NCBI RefSeq assembly: GCF_011734195.1
Contig: NZ_JAANTH010000001.1
Span: 1,240,001-1,304,000 of the forward strand
Direction of reading: 5' to 3'
DNA length: 64,000 nt
Source: Halobacterium sp. R2-5
Lineage (GTDB): Archaea > Halobacteriota > Halobacteria > Halobacteriales > Halobacteriaceae
Shown here: positions 15,808-24,107 of the stretch, piece after piece
How positions within the stretch are numbered: position 1 is the stretch's first letter
Layout: the number at the start of each line of letters is the position of its first letter
Program-made: the position numbers and the translations under genes
The notes under the pieces: generated by a model
The model's input: only the letters and a program-made list of their open reading frames with translations
What the model was told of the DNA's origin: nothing
Database searches by the model: none

Positions 15808-17517
15808 ATGTTCGGATTGAGCACGTTCGAGTACGACAGCGACGGCTTCCGGGAGTGTGGCGTCACGGGGCTCACGATTCACAAGTCCGCCGAGGACCTC
15901 GTGAAACTGTTCGGCGTCACCGCCATCGTCTCGCTGGCGGTCGGCGGCGCGTTCGCGCTCACGGTCGCGATGACCCGCTGGGAGGCGATCGGCTTCCTCG
16001 ACCCCGGGCAGTACTACCGGTTCACGAGCCTGCACGCGTGGTTCATGATCCTGTTCTGGATGGTGTTCATGGAGATCGCCATCCTCTACGTCGGCGGGCC
16101 GTTCGTGCTCGGCCGCCGGCTCTCCGTCCCGAAACTCGGCTGGGCGGGCTACGGCATCATGGTGCTCGGCGGCGGCCTCGCCGTCTACAGCATCGCGACG
16201 TACGAACTCCCGAACCAGGCGCCGTTCTACACGTCGTACGTCCCGCTGCCGTCGCCCGCGCCGTACTTCGCGGGCGCCGTCCTCTTCCTGCTGGGTGCGC
16301 TCGTCGCCGCCGTCCCGTTCTTCGTGACGCTCTGGCACGAGAAACGCGAGCACCCGAGCAAGACGCTGCCGCTCATCACGTTCGGTGCGTTCATCACCGC
16401 CGTCATCGCGCTGGAGGCGCTCGTCGGCGGCATCACCGCGCTCGTCCCCGCGTTCCTCTGGCGCGTCGGCTTCCTCGAACACCTCGACGCGGCGTGGTAC
16501 CGCCAGATGTTCTGGACCATCGGTCACGGCAGCCAGCAGATCAACCTCCTCGCGATGATCACGGTCTGGTACTTCATGACCCACGTCGTCGGGGGCGCCG
16601 AGGTCGCCTCCGAGAAGATCTCCCGCATCGCGTTCGTGCTCTACCTCTTCTTCATCAACCTCGGCGCCGCCCACCACCTGATGTCCGACCCCGCGCTGTC
16701 GTCGTCGTGGCGCATGTGGAACACCTCCTACGCCGCGTACGGCGCGGTCGTCGCGTCGATGATTCACGCGTTCGCCATCCCGGCGGGCCTCGAAGCCGGT
16801 CGCCGGCGGAAGGGCGCGGGCGGCGGCCTCTTCGGCTGGCTGTGGTCCGCCCCCTGGAAGGACCCCGGGTTCTCCTCGACGATTCTGTCCATCATCCTGT
16901 TCGGCTTCCTCGGCGGCATCACCGGCGTGATGATGGGCCAGATGCAGCTCAACATGAGCTGGCACAACAACCTCGCCGTCCCCGGGCACTTCCACGCCAC
17001 CGTCGTCACCGGCACCACGCTCGCGTTCATGGGGCTCGCGTACTACGTCCTCAGACTCGTGTTCGGTCGCGACTGGATCGGCGGCATCCTCGCGTCGATC
17101 CAGCCGTTCTTCTACGCCGGCGCGATGGCCGTCGTCTGCCTCATGATGATGTACCTCGGCCTCCTCTTCGGCGTGCCGCGGCGCCACCCCTCCGTGATGG
17201 ACATCCCCGGGACCGCGTTCGACTTCTCGCCGTCGGCGCCGTTCTTCGCGGTGTTCGGCGTCGCCGCCATCCTCTCCGTCGTCGGCGGCGCGCTGTTCGT
17301 CGTGATCGCGGTCGGCACGCTGGTCGCCGGCGACAGCTTCGACGGCGGCCCCCTCGTCGACGACCCCGCGCTCACCGCGGACGGCGGCGACGGCGAGGTC
17401 CACGAGCAGAGCATGCGCGGGACGTTCGCGCTCACGCTCGTGTTCCTCGCCGTCTTCGTCGTGCTGTACGCGCTGAACTGGTTCCTGCTCTCGAACGTCT
17501 GGCAGATCGGGCCCTGA
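15808..17517 (+). CDS. Haem-copper oxidase superfamily subunit I, annotated type b(o/a)3, lacking the His-Tyr cross-link tyrosine
   Basis: 569 residues with about 13 membrane helices. The low-spin haem ligands are His76 (LHAWF) and His396. The high-spin haem ligand is His394 (VPGHFH). CuB ligands are His240 (WTIGHGSQQIN) and His289-His290 (GAAHHL). In A- and B-family O2 reductases, residue +4 from the first CuB His is the cross-linked Tyr; here it is Gln244. The C-family position in helix VII is also not Tyr. Lack of this Tyr is usual in nitric oxide reductases. The gene follows the CuA-halocyanin subunit directly. Membership of the superfamily is certain; whether it reduces O2 or NO is open. 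Confidence 0.9.
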   Translation: MFGLSTFEYDSDGFRECGVTGLTIHKSAEDLVKLFGVTAIVSLAVGGAFALTVAMTRWEAIGFLDPGQYYRFTSLHAWFMILFWMVFMEIAILYVGGPFVLGRRLSVPKLGWAGYGIMVLGGGLAVYSIATYELPNQAPFYTSYVPLPSPAPYFAGAVLFLLGALVAAVPFFVTLWHEKREHPSKTLPLITFGAFITAVIALEALVGGITALVPAFLWRVGFLEHLDAAWYRQMFWTIGHGSQQINLLAMITVWYFMTHVVGGAEVASEKISRIAFVLYLFFINLGAAHHLMSDPALSSSWRMWNTSYAAYGAVVASMIHAFAIPAGLEAGRRRKGAGGGLFGWLWSAPWKDPGFSSTILSIILFGFLGGITGVMMGQMQLNMSWHNNLAVPGHFHATVVTGTTLAFMGLAYYVLRLVFGRDWIGGILASIQPFFYAGAMAVVCLMMMYLGLLFGVPRRHPSVMDIPGTAFDFSPSAPFFAVFGVAAILSVVGGALFVVIAVGTLVAGDSFDGGPLVDDPALTADGGDGEVHEQSMRGTFALTLVFLAVFVVLYALNWFLLSNVWQIGP

Positions 17518-17524
17518 CTCCCGC

Positions 17525-17534
17525 AAATATATTC
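17525..17534 (+). promoter_or_regulatory. TATA-like element upstream of the oxidase-linked membrane protein
   Basis: The sequence aaatatattc lies between the subunit I stop and the GTG start at 17587. It suggests that the downstream membrane protein can also be transcribed on its own. Confidence 0.4.
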
Positions 17535-17586
17535 GGGACAACCCCCACCCGGTCCGCTCGCGAATCTCCACGCAAGGTGATGCGCC

Positions 17587-18285
17587 GTGTCTAACAGGTC
17601 CGAGCGGGCGTCGCCGTTCTCGGGCGCCATCGCGAGCGCGGTCGGCAGCGGCTGGCGGGCCGCGAAGACCGTCTACTACGCGAACTCGGTGAGCTGGCGG
17701 GTGTTGAAGAGCGGCGCGCTCCTCTTCCTGGGCTTCTTCCTCTGGGCGGGGTCGAACGTCCTCGAGTCGTACGTGGACTGGGGGTTTCTCGACTACACGA
17801 TGGCGTACGGGTTCGTGGTGCTGTTCTACGGGCCGATCCACCACGTCGTCGTGATTCCGCTGGCGCTCCGGTGGCGGCGGTCGTCGGGGCTGCGCCAGCG
17901 CGTCGGGAAGCGGCTCCCGACGGCGATGCTCGCGGTGTTCCTCGCGGTCGTGCTCGTCGCCGGGACGTTCCCCGCGGGCGCGATGACCGTGGACTTCGGG
18001 TCGGCGATGACCGCCGACGGTGCGCCGGACGCCCAGCCGGAGCTGGCGTGCTCGGAGACGGCAGGCGGCGACGCGGTGGCCTGCGAGGTGACGAACGCCG
18101 AAGGCGTCGACCGCGTCGTCGTCACCACCGGGAGCGGCACGGAGCTGCGAGCCGTCGAGGACCCGCCGTACGACTTCACCGTCCGGAAGGACGAGATCGA
18201 GGCGACGATGGACACCAAGCAGTTCACCGTCCACTTCTACGACGAGCACGGCGACCTCCTCCGGCGGTACACCCACCGGCTCTGA
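17587..18285 (+). CDS. Membrane protein downstream of the oxidase genes, function unknown
   Basis: 232 residues from a GTG start (MSNRSERASPFSG). Hydrophobic helices lie at about 42-60, 70-90 and 110-132. They are followed by an external domain of about 95 residues containing two Cys (LACSE, VACEV) that could form a disulfide. I do not recognise a family. Its position, 69 bases after subunit I on the same strand, suggests a role in assembly or function of the oxidase, but it has its own TATA-like element. It is nearly adjacent to the stop of the convergent DMT transporter. Confidence 0.7.
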   Translation: MSNRSERASPFSGAIASAVGSGWRAAKTVYYANSVSWRVLKSGALLFLGFFLWAGSNVLESYVDWGFLDYTMAYGFVVLFYGPIHHVVVIPLALRWRRSSGLRQRVGKRLPTAMLAVFLAVVLVAGTFPAGAMTVDFGSAMTADGAPDAQPELACSETAGGDAVACEVTNAEGVDRVVVTTGSGTELRAVEDPPYDFTVRKDEIEATMDTKQFTVHFYDEHGDLLRRYTHRL

Positions 18286-18286
18286 G

Positions 18287-19216
18287 CTAGTCGGCGGCGT
18301 CGACGTCGCGGTCGGCGGCGCGCCGGAGTTCCGCGCGCAGCGCCCGCCACTTCGCGGCGACGAACCCCGCGAGGATGAACGCGAACCCGGTGACGGTCGC
18401 GGGCGTCACTTCCTGGCCGAGGACGAGCCAGCCCGCCAGCGCCGCGAACACGGGAATCACGTACTCGATGAAGCTCATCTCGATGGGGCCGAGGTCGTCC
18501 AGCAGCGTGAAGTACAGCAGGAAGCCGCCGACGCCGGCGATGGCGGAGAGGTACGCGACGGCGCCGAGCGCTGACGGCGTCCACGTCGCGTCCGCGAACG
18601 ACTGGCCGGGCAGCGCGAGCACGGCGGCGTGGAGGACGACGGCGCCGACGGCCATCATCCACGCCTGCGTGGAGAGGAACGGCATCGAGGGCGAGCGGCT
18701 GTGGGTGACGACCGCGGCGACGGCGAACGCGAGCGCGGACGCGAGCACGAGCGAGACCCCGAGCACGCTGTCCGCGAGGTTCGTGGGGTCGGGATCGGCG
18801 ATGACGACGACGCCCGCGAACCCGAGCGCGACCCCGAGCGCGGTCGCGGCGGTGAACTCCTCGTCGGTGGAGACCAGACGCGTGAGCGCGGGCGTCACGA
18901 CGGGGACGAGCCCCAGGAGAACGGCCGCGACGCCGCCCGTGACGTAGCGCTGGCCGGCGAAGAGGAGCGCGTGGTGGGCGCCGATGATGAGCGCGCCGCC
19001 GACGAGCACGTAGACGTAGTCGTCGCGGGTGTGCGGTCGGAACTCGGTTCCCGAGGCGAGGACGGCGGCGAACAGCAGCGCGGCGGCGACGTCGAAGCGC
19101 ACCGCGGCGAACGGCACCGCGGGGAGGTCCGCGAGGCCGACGTCCGTCGCCATGAACGCCGTCCCCCAGACCGCGCACAGCAGCAGGAAGCGGCCGGCCG
19201 TCCGGTAGCGACTCAT
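18287..19216 (-). CDS. EamA-family (DMT superfamily) transporter
   Basis: 309 residues with ten hydrophobic segments in two repeats of five, the standard EamA layout. The first helix contains LLLCAVWGTAFMATDVGL, matching the family's N-terminal W-G-x-x-F pattern. The second repeat has FIEYVIPVFAALAGWLVLGQEVTP, matching the conserved E-x-P-V-x-A-x-L-x-G-x-x-L-x-G-E segment. Such carriers export amino acids or other metabolites; the substrate is unknown. Its stop lies one base beyond the stop of the preceding plus-strand gene. Confidence 0.88.
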   Translation of the reverse strand: MSRYRTAGRFLLLCAVWGTAFMATDVGLADLPAVPFAAVRFDVAAALLFAAVLASGTEFRPHTRDDYVYVLVGGALIIGAHHALLFAGQRYVTGGVAAVLLGLVPVVTPALTRLVSTDEEFTAATALGVALGFAGVVVIADPDPTNLADSVLGVSLVLASALAFAVAAVVTHSRSPSMPFLSTQAWMMAVGAVVLHAAVLALPGQSFADATWTPSALGAVAYLSAIAGVGGFLLYFTLLDDLGPIEMSFIEYVIPVFAALAGWLVLGQEVTPATVTGFAFILAGFVAAKWRALRAELRRAADRDVDAAD

Positions 19217-19314
19217 TCACGATAGGGTCGCCGCCCGACCGTGAAATGTGCGTCGAACCGGCTCGGTTCTCCGCGCGGCTCGCCGCGCTCGCGGAAAAAC
19301 AGGAGACGGCGCGG

Positions 19315-22300
19315 TCAGTCGTCGGCCGGGTCGGGGCCCGCGTTCCCGCCGTCGGTCGCCGCCCCGCGGTCGCCCGCGTCGAAATCGAACTCCTGCTCGG
19401 ACGGCTCGTAGCTCTGGCCCGCCGTCCCGGCGTCGTCGGCGACGTCGAACTGCGCGACGAGCGACTGCAGGGCCTTCGCGGACTGGGAGACGTCCTGGAT
19501 GTTCGTCGTCACCTCGTCGATGGCGGCGGTCTGTTCCTCGGTCGCCGCGGAGACGTTGCTCGCCTCGGCGGCGGACTCCTCGCTCACGCTGGAGACCTCG
19601 TCGACCATCGCGACGACCTCCTCCGTGGAGACCGCCTGGTCCTCGGTCGCGTCCGAGATCTCCTCGACGCCGCGACCGGCGTCGGTGACCGCCTCGGCGA
19701 TGTCGTCGAACATCTCGATGGCCTCGGCGATGGTATCCGAGCCGGTCTCGACGCGGTGTTGCATCGACTGCATGTCTTCGACGGTCTCGTCGGTGCTGGA
19801 CTGGACGTCCTCGATGAGCGCCTCCACCTCGTCGGTGGCGTCGCCGGCCTCCGCGGCCAGCGTCTTGATCTCGTCCGCGACGACCGCGAAGCCCTCACCG
19901 GCTTCGCCGGCGCGCGCCGCCTCGATGGACGCGTTCAACGCGAGCAGGTTCGTCTGCTCGGCGATGTCCGTGATGAGCCCGACGATCTCGTTGATCTCCT
20001 CGATGCGTGAGTCGAGGCGCTCGACCTGCTCGACGGCCTCGTCGGCCTCGGACTCGATGGCGGAAATCTCGTCGGTGGCGTCCGCGGCGTGGTCGCGGCC
20101 GCGGTCCGCAAGCTCGACGGCCTCGTTGGCCGTCGCGACGACGTCCTCCGAGGAGGAGGCGACCTCCTCGATGGTCGCCGAGAGGTCGTTCATCTCGTGG
20201 GAGACCGACTGCAGCTGTTCGGTCTGCTGGTCGGCGCCGCTGGCGATCTGCTCGACGGCCTGGGCGGTCTCCTGGCTCGCCGTCTTGATCTCCTCGGCGC
20301 TCGCGGCGGTCTCGTCGCTCAGCTCCGCGAACTTCCCGGCGACCTCGCGGACCTCGGCGAGGCTGGCTTCGAGCTCCTCGACGCCGGCCTCGAGGTCGGT
20401 CATCACGTCGCCGTACTGGCCGGGCAAGTCGGTGTCGATGTCCTGGTCGAGGTCGCCGTCGCGGAGCTGGCGGCTGACCTCGCCGAGCTGGTCGAAGCTC
20501 CCGGAGAGCTGCTGGACGCCCGCGTCGAGGTCCGCGAGCACCGCGCCGTACTCGCCGGGGAGGTCGGTGTCGACGTCGCTGTCGAGGTCGCCCTCGCGAA
20601 TCCGTCGGCTGGTCCCGCGAATCTCGTCGAAGCCGACCTGCAGGCGGCTGATGCCGCCGTCGAGCTCGGTCATGATGGCGCCGAACTCGCCGGGGAGGTC
20701 GGTGTCGACGTCCTGGTCGAGGTCGCCCCGTTCGAGGCCCGTACTGACGTCCCGCAGCTCGGCGACCTGTTGGCGGAGGTTCCGCCGCATGTCGTCGAAC
20801 GCGTCGACGAGTTCGCCGATCTCGTCGTCCGGCGCGTCGATGTCCGTGCCGCCGTCGAACTGCCCCTGCGACAGCGACGTGGCCTCGTCGCGAACCGCTT
20901 CGATGGGCCGCGAGAAGTACCGCGAGGCGTAGTACCCGAGCGCCACGACGCCGACGATGACCACGCCGAAGAGCAACAGCAGGAGGTTGCGTGCGTCCGT
21001 GGTGCGGTCGTTCAGCGCCTGTGCGAGGGCGTCCGCCGGCCCCGTCACGTCGGTCTCCGGGACGGTCCCGACGAGCGCGAACTGCTTGTCCCCGAACTGC
21101 AGGGGTGCGTACGCGGCGTAGTAGCGCTCGGTCCCGTCCCCGGTCGTGCGCTCGAACGTCCGCATGCCGGACTCTCCGGCGAGAATCGTGTCCGCGGCGT
21201 CGCCGGCGAGCGTGCCGCCGTACGACTCGCTCGTGATGGACGCGCCGGACTCGACGACCGACTCGTCGGGATGGCTGAGGACGGTGCCGTCCCCGTCGAC
21301 GATGCTCAGGTGGCCGGAGTCGCCGACCGTGATGCCGGTCGCGATGTCCGAGATGATGCCGTAGTCGAAGCGCAGCGACACCACGCCCGCGAACTCGCCG
21401 TCGTAGAACACCGGCGTGGCGACGTACACCACCTGCTCGCCGTCGACGGTCTGCACGTCGCTGACGTGGATTTCGCCGTTCCCGAGGGACTCGGTGTCCG
21501 CGTACCAGTCGGTGTCCGCGTAGGACGTGTCCCCGACCGTCTCCGTGGCGACCGTCCCGTCGGCGGTCCGGTGGGCGCGCACGACGCCGCCGCCGGTGTC
21601 GTCGGTCAGCACGACCTCGTCGTACGCGGGTCGCTCCTCGTCGCCCACGGTGACGGTGCGGCTCTCCATGTAGCTCTTGAACGAGTCCCGGATGCCGTCG
21701 CGGGCGTCCTCGACGGCGCTGGTCTGGAGCTCGTAGTAGTAGACGTTCGGCGCGAGCACCCAGTCGAAGTCCTCGTGGTACGTGTACGCGATGAACTTCT
21801 GCTCGACGGGGTTGCCCTCCTGTGTCGTGTCCTCCCAGCCGTACTCCGCGATGCCCCACTCCTCGCCGTGCCGGACGGCGTCGTCGGACTCGACGGTCGA
21901 CTCGATGTCGTCGAACACCGTCAGGCCAGCGTCCTCGCGGAGGCTGTAGCCGTCTTCGAGGCTGTGGTGGGCGACGATGCGCGAGTCGAGGTCGGTCACG
22001 TACGCGTAGCCGGTGTCGCCGATGTACCCCGGCTGCAGCGACTCCGACAGCGTCCCGCTGGGCTGCGTGAAGTCACCGTCCGTGCCGAACAGCCGCTGTT
22101 CGACCTGGTCCTTGACGGCCCGCTGTTCGGTCGCGCTGAGGTCGCTCCACGCCTGCCCGCCGTGCTCCTGGTCGAGAATTTGCTGTTTGGTGGTCTCGAC
22201 GGTGGCGTGCATCTGGAGGGCGACGTGGCCGACCTGCCGCTGGCTCTGCTCCCTGATGAGCTCCATCTCCCCGGCGTTGGCGGCCTCGTAGTTCTGGACG

Positions 22301-22548
22301 GGCGTCGACTCCGACAGCGACCGGGCGTCGACTTTCCGCACGCTCAGGATGTTCTGGAACTCGCTCTGCCGGGATTGGATCGTCCCGTTGAGCTCCCCCG
22401 TGATCTGGTCTTCGAGCTGCGCCGTGCTCTCGTCCTGGGCGTACGAGCCGACTGACTCCATGTTCTGGAGGCCGGCGACCCCGACGACCGACACGGGGAT
22501 CAGCGAGATCGCCAGGCAGAGCGCGATGAGCTTCGTCCGAATCTTCAT
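19315..22548 (-). CDS. Methyl-accepting chemotaxis protein (haloarchaeal transducer) with Cache sensor and HAMP repeat array
   Basis: 1077 residues. Helix 1 (about 7-27) and helix 2 (about 535-555, [20 protein letters not shown]) enclose a large external region with two Cache-like modules; the second ends in [17 protein letters not shown] sequence. After a first HAMP come three tandem HAMP-like units, each with GDLDxDxDTDLPGxxGxxxxxL, spaced exactly 45 residues. The methylation helices and the hairpin tip ([24 protein letters not shown]) are complete. It senses an external small molecule and signals through CheW/CheA to the archaellum. A cheW gene and archaellum genes occur 33 kb downstream. 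The ligand is unknown. Confidence 0.92.
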   Translation of the reverse strand: MKIRTKLIALCLAISLIPVSVVGVAGLQNMESVGSYAQDESTAQLEDQITGELNGTIQSRQSEFQNILSVRKVDARSLSESTPVQNYEAANAGEMELIREQSQRQVGHVALQMHATVETTKQQILDQEHGGQAWSDLSATEQRAVKDQVEQRLFGTDGDFTQPSGTLSESLQPGYIGDTGYAYVTDLDSRIVAHHSLEDGYSLREDAGLTVFDDIESTVESDDAVRHGEEWGIAEYGWEDTTQEGNPVEQKFIAYTYHEDFDWVLAPNVYYYELQTSAVEDARDGIRDSFKSYMESRTVTVGDEERPAYDEVVLTDDTGGGVVRAHRTADGTVATETVGDTSYADTDWYADTESLGNGEIHVSDVQTVDGEQVVYVATPVFYDGEFAGVVSLRFDYGIISDIATGITVGDSGHLSIVDGDGTVLSHPDESVVESGASITSESYGGTLAGDAADTILAGESGMRTFERTTGDGTERYYAAYAPLQFGDKQFALVGTVPETDVTGPADALAQALNDRTTDARNLLLLLFGVVIVGVVALGYYASRYFSRPIEAVRDEATSLSQGQFDGGTDIDAPDDEIGELVDAFDDMRRNLRQQVAELRDVSTGLERGDLDQDVDTDLPGEFGAIMTELDGGISRLQVGFDEIRGTSRRIREGDLDSDVDTDLPGEYGAVLADLDAGVQQLSGSFDQLGEVSRQLRDGDLDQDIDTDLPGQYGDVMTDLEAGVEELEASLAEVREVAGKFAELSDETAASAEEIKTASQETAQAVEQIASGADQQTEQLQSVSHEMNDLSATIEEVASSSEDVVATANEAVELADRGRDHAADATDEISAIESEADEAVEQVERLDSRIEEINEIVGLITDIAEQTNLLALNASIEAARAGEAGEGFAVVADEIKTLAAEAGDATDEVEALIEDVQSSTDETVEDMQSMQHRVETGSDTIAEAIEMFDDIAEAVTDAGRGVEEISDATEDQAVSTEEVVAMVDEVSSVSEESAAEASNVSAATEEQTAAIDEVTTNIQDVSQSAKALQSLVAQFDVADDAGTAGQSYEPSEQEFDFDAGDRGAATDGGNAGPDPADD
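20431..20740 (-). repeat. 135-base in-gene tandem repeat encoding HAMP units
   Basis: On the plus strand the string ggtgtcgaygtc starts at 20431, 20566 and 20701, giving an exact 135-base period. The repeats encode the conserved core of three HAMP-like units (GDLDxDxDTDLPG). The units differ at silent and a few replacement positions, so they are old, not a recent slippage product. Confidence 0.85.
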
Positions 22549-22832
22549 GGCGATCCACGCTCGCCGGTCGTCGAGAGTACCGTGTCCACCGCCGCCGGCC
22601 GTCTCCCGGCCCTCCTCGCAGTATCTGCGCTCTCTGTACCGAATCGACCTCTGACGCTAGCCATGCCCCCCGCGACACTAGACCCGGTAGTTAAACCTTC
22701 CGTGGGGTTCTTACCTACGATAATCACGAGGTTACATTTTCGACACGAACGGCGTCGAAGTGGGCGCTACACCGTCGAACCACCGCCGCGCGCCGACAGA
22801 ACGTACATGGGCCTCCGCGCGGATGGCGAGAC
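22549..22832. other. Divergent promoter region between the chemoreceptor and kynureninase
   Basis: No gene is supported in these 284 bases. An AT-rich patch at about 22688-22740 contains a TATA-like gttaaacctt and a further AT-rich stretch. It could serve either gene. Confidence 0.4.
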
Positions 22833-24104
22833 ATGGACGAGTTCGACGCGTCGCGGTCCGCCGCCCGGATGCGCGACGCCGAATCCCCGCTGACGGGACT
22901 CCGCGAGCGCTTCTCCGTGCCCGAGGACACCGTCTACATGGACGGGAACAGCCTCGGCGTCCACGGTCAGGACGCCGCGGCCGCGCTGGAGCGAGCCGTC
23001 GACCAGTGGAAGGAGTACGGCGTCGAGGGGTGGACGGAGGCGGACCCGCCGTGGTTCGACTACGGCGAGCGCCTCGGCGACAGGCTCGCGGACGTCGTCG
23101 GCGCGAAGCCCGCGGAGTGCGTCGCCGCGAACGCCACGACGGTGAACATCCACGCGCTCGTCGGCGCGTTCCTCGACGCCGCCGACGGCACCCGGGTGGT
23201 CGTCAACGAACTCGACTTCCCGACCGACCACTACGCGATTCGCTCCCGGCTTCGAGTGCGGGGCCTCGACCCCGACGAGCACCTCGTCGTCGTCGAGAGC
23301 GACGACGGACGAACCATCGAGGCGGACGCCGTCGCCGAAGCGGTCGACGACGACACCGCCGTCGTGTTCATGCCCTCGGTGCTCTACCGGAGCGGCCAAC
23401 TGCTCGACGTCGAAGCGATCACGGAGATCGCCCACGAGTACGACGCCTACGCGGGGTTCGACCTCGCGCACTCCGTCGGCGTCGTCGACCACGACCTCCA
23501 CTTCGACGGCGTCGACTTCGCGGTGTGGTGCAGCTACAAGTACCTCAACGCCGGCCCGGGCGCGATCGGCGGGCTCTACGTCCGCGAGGACCACTTCGAC
23601 CTCCCGCCCGCGATGGCGGGCTGGTGGGGGAACGCCGACGACACGCAGTTCGACCTCGCGCCGGAGTTCGAGCCCGCCCGGGGCGCCGCCGCGTTCCAGA
23701 TCGGGACCGTGCCCGTGTTCGCCGCGGCGCCGCTGTTCGGCGCGCTCGACGTCACCGAGGCCGCGGGCGTCGGCGAACTCCGCGCCCACTCGCTGGCCCT
23801 CACGCGCTACCTCGTCAGCCTCGTGGACGAACGCCTCCCCGAGTGTACGATCGGGACGCCCCGGGAGGGCGAACGCCGCGGCGGCTACGTCGCCGTCGAG
23901 CACCCCGACGCCGGAAAACTCAGCCGCGCGCTCCGCGACCGCGGCGTCGTCGTCGACTTCCGCCCGCCGAACGTCGTCCGCGTCGCGCCCTCCCCGTACT
24001 ACGTCGGCTTCGAGGACGTCTGGCTCGCCGTCGACGAGATTCGCGAGATCCTCGACGCGAACGCCCACCTCGCGTACGGCGAGGACGGCGAACAGGTGAC
24101 GTGA
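22833..24104 (+). CDS. kynU: Kynureninase
   Basis: 423 residues. It hydrolyses kynurenine (or 3-hydroxykynurenine) to anthranilate and alanine using PLP. The N-terminus YMDGNSLG is the family's landmark. GFDLAHSVG carries the Asp (210) that binds the PLP ring nitrogen and a conserved His (213). WCSYKYLNAGPG carries the Schiff-base Lys236. Length and motif order match bacterial KynU throughout. No tryptophan dioxygenase or other kynurenine pathway gene is in the window, so upstream steps must be encoded elsewhere or substrate is imported. It is convergent with the histidine kinase, 3 bases apart. Confidence 0.93.
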   Translation: MDEFDASRSAARMRDAESPLTGLRERFSVPEDTVYMDGNSLGVHGQDAAAALERAVDQWKEYGVEGWTEADPPWFDYGERLGDRLADVVGAKPAECVAANATTVNIHALVGAFLDAADGTRVVVNELDFPTDHYAIRSRLRVRGLDPDEHLVVVESDDGRTIEADAVAEAVDDDTAVVFMPSVLYRSGQLLDVEAITEIAHEYDAYAGFDLAHSVGVVDHDLHFDGVDFAVWCSYKYLNAGPGAIGGLYVREDHFDLPPAMAGWWGNADDTQFDLAPEFEPARGAAAFQIGTVPVFAAAPLFGALDVTEAAGVGELRAHSLALTRYLVSLVDERLPECTIGTPREGERRGGYVAVEHPDAGKLSRALRDRGVVVDFRPPNVVRVAPSPYYVGFEDVWLAVDEIREILDANAHLAYGEDGEQVT

Positions 24105-24107
24105 CGA

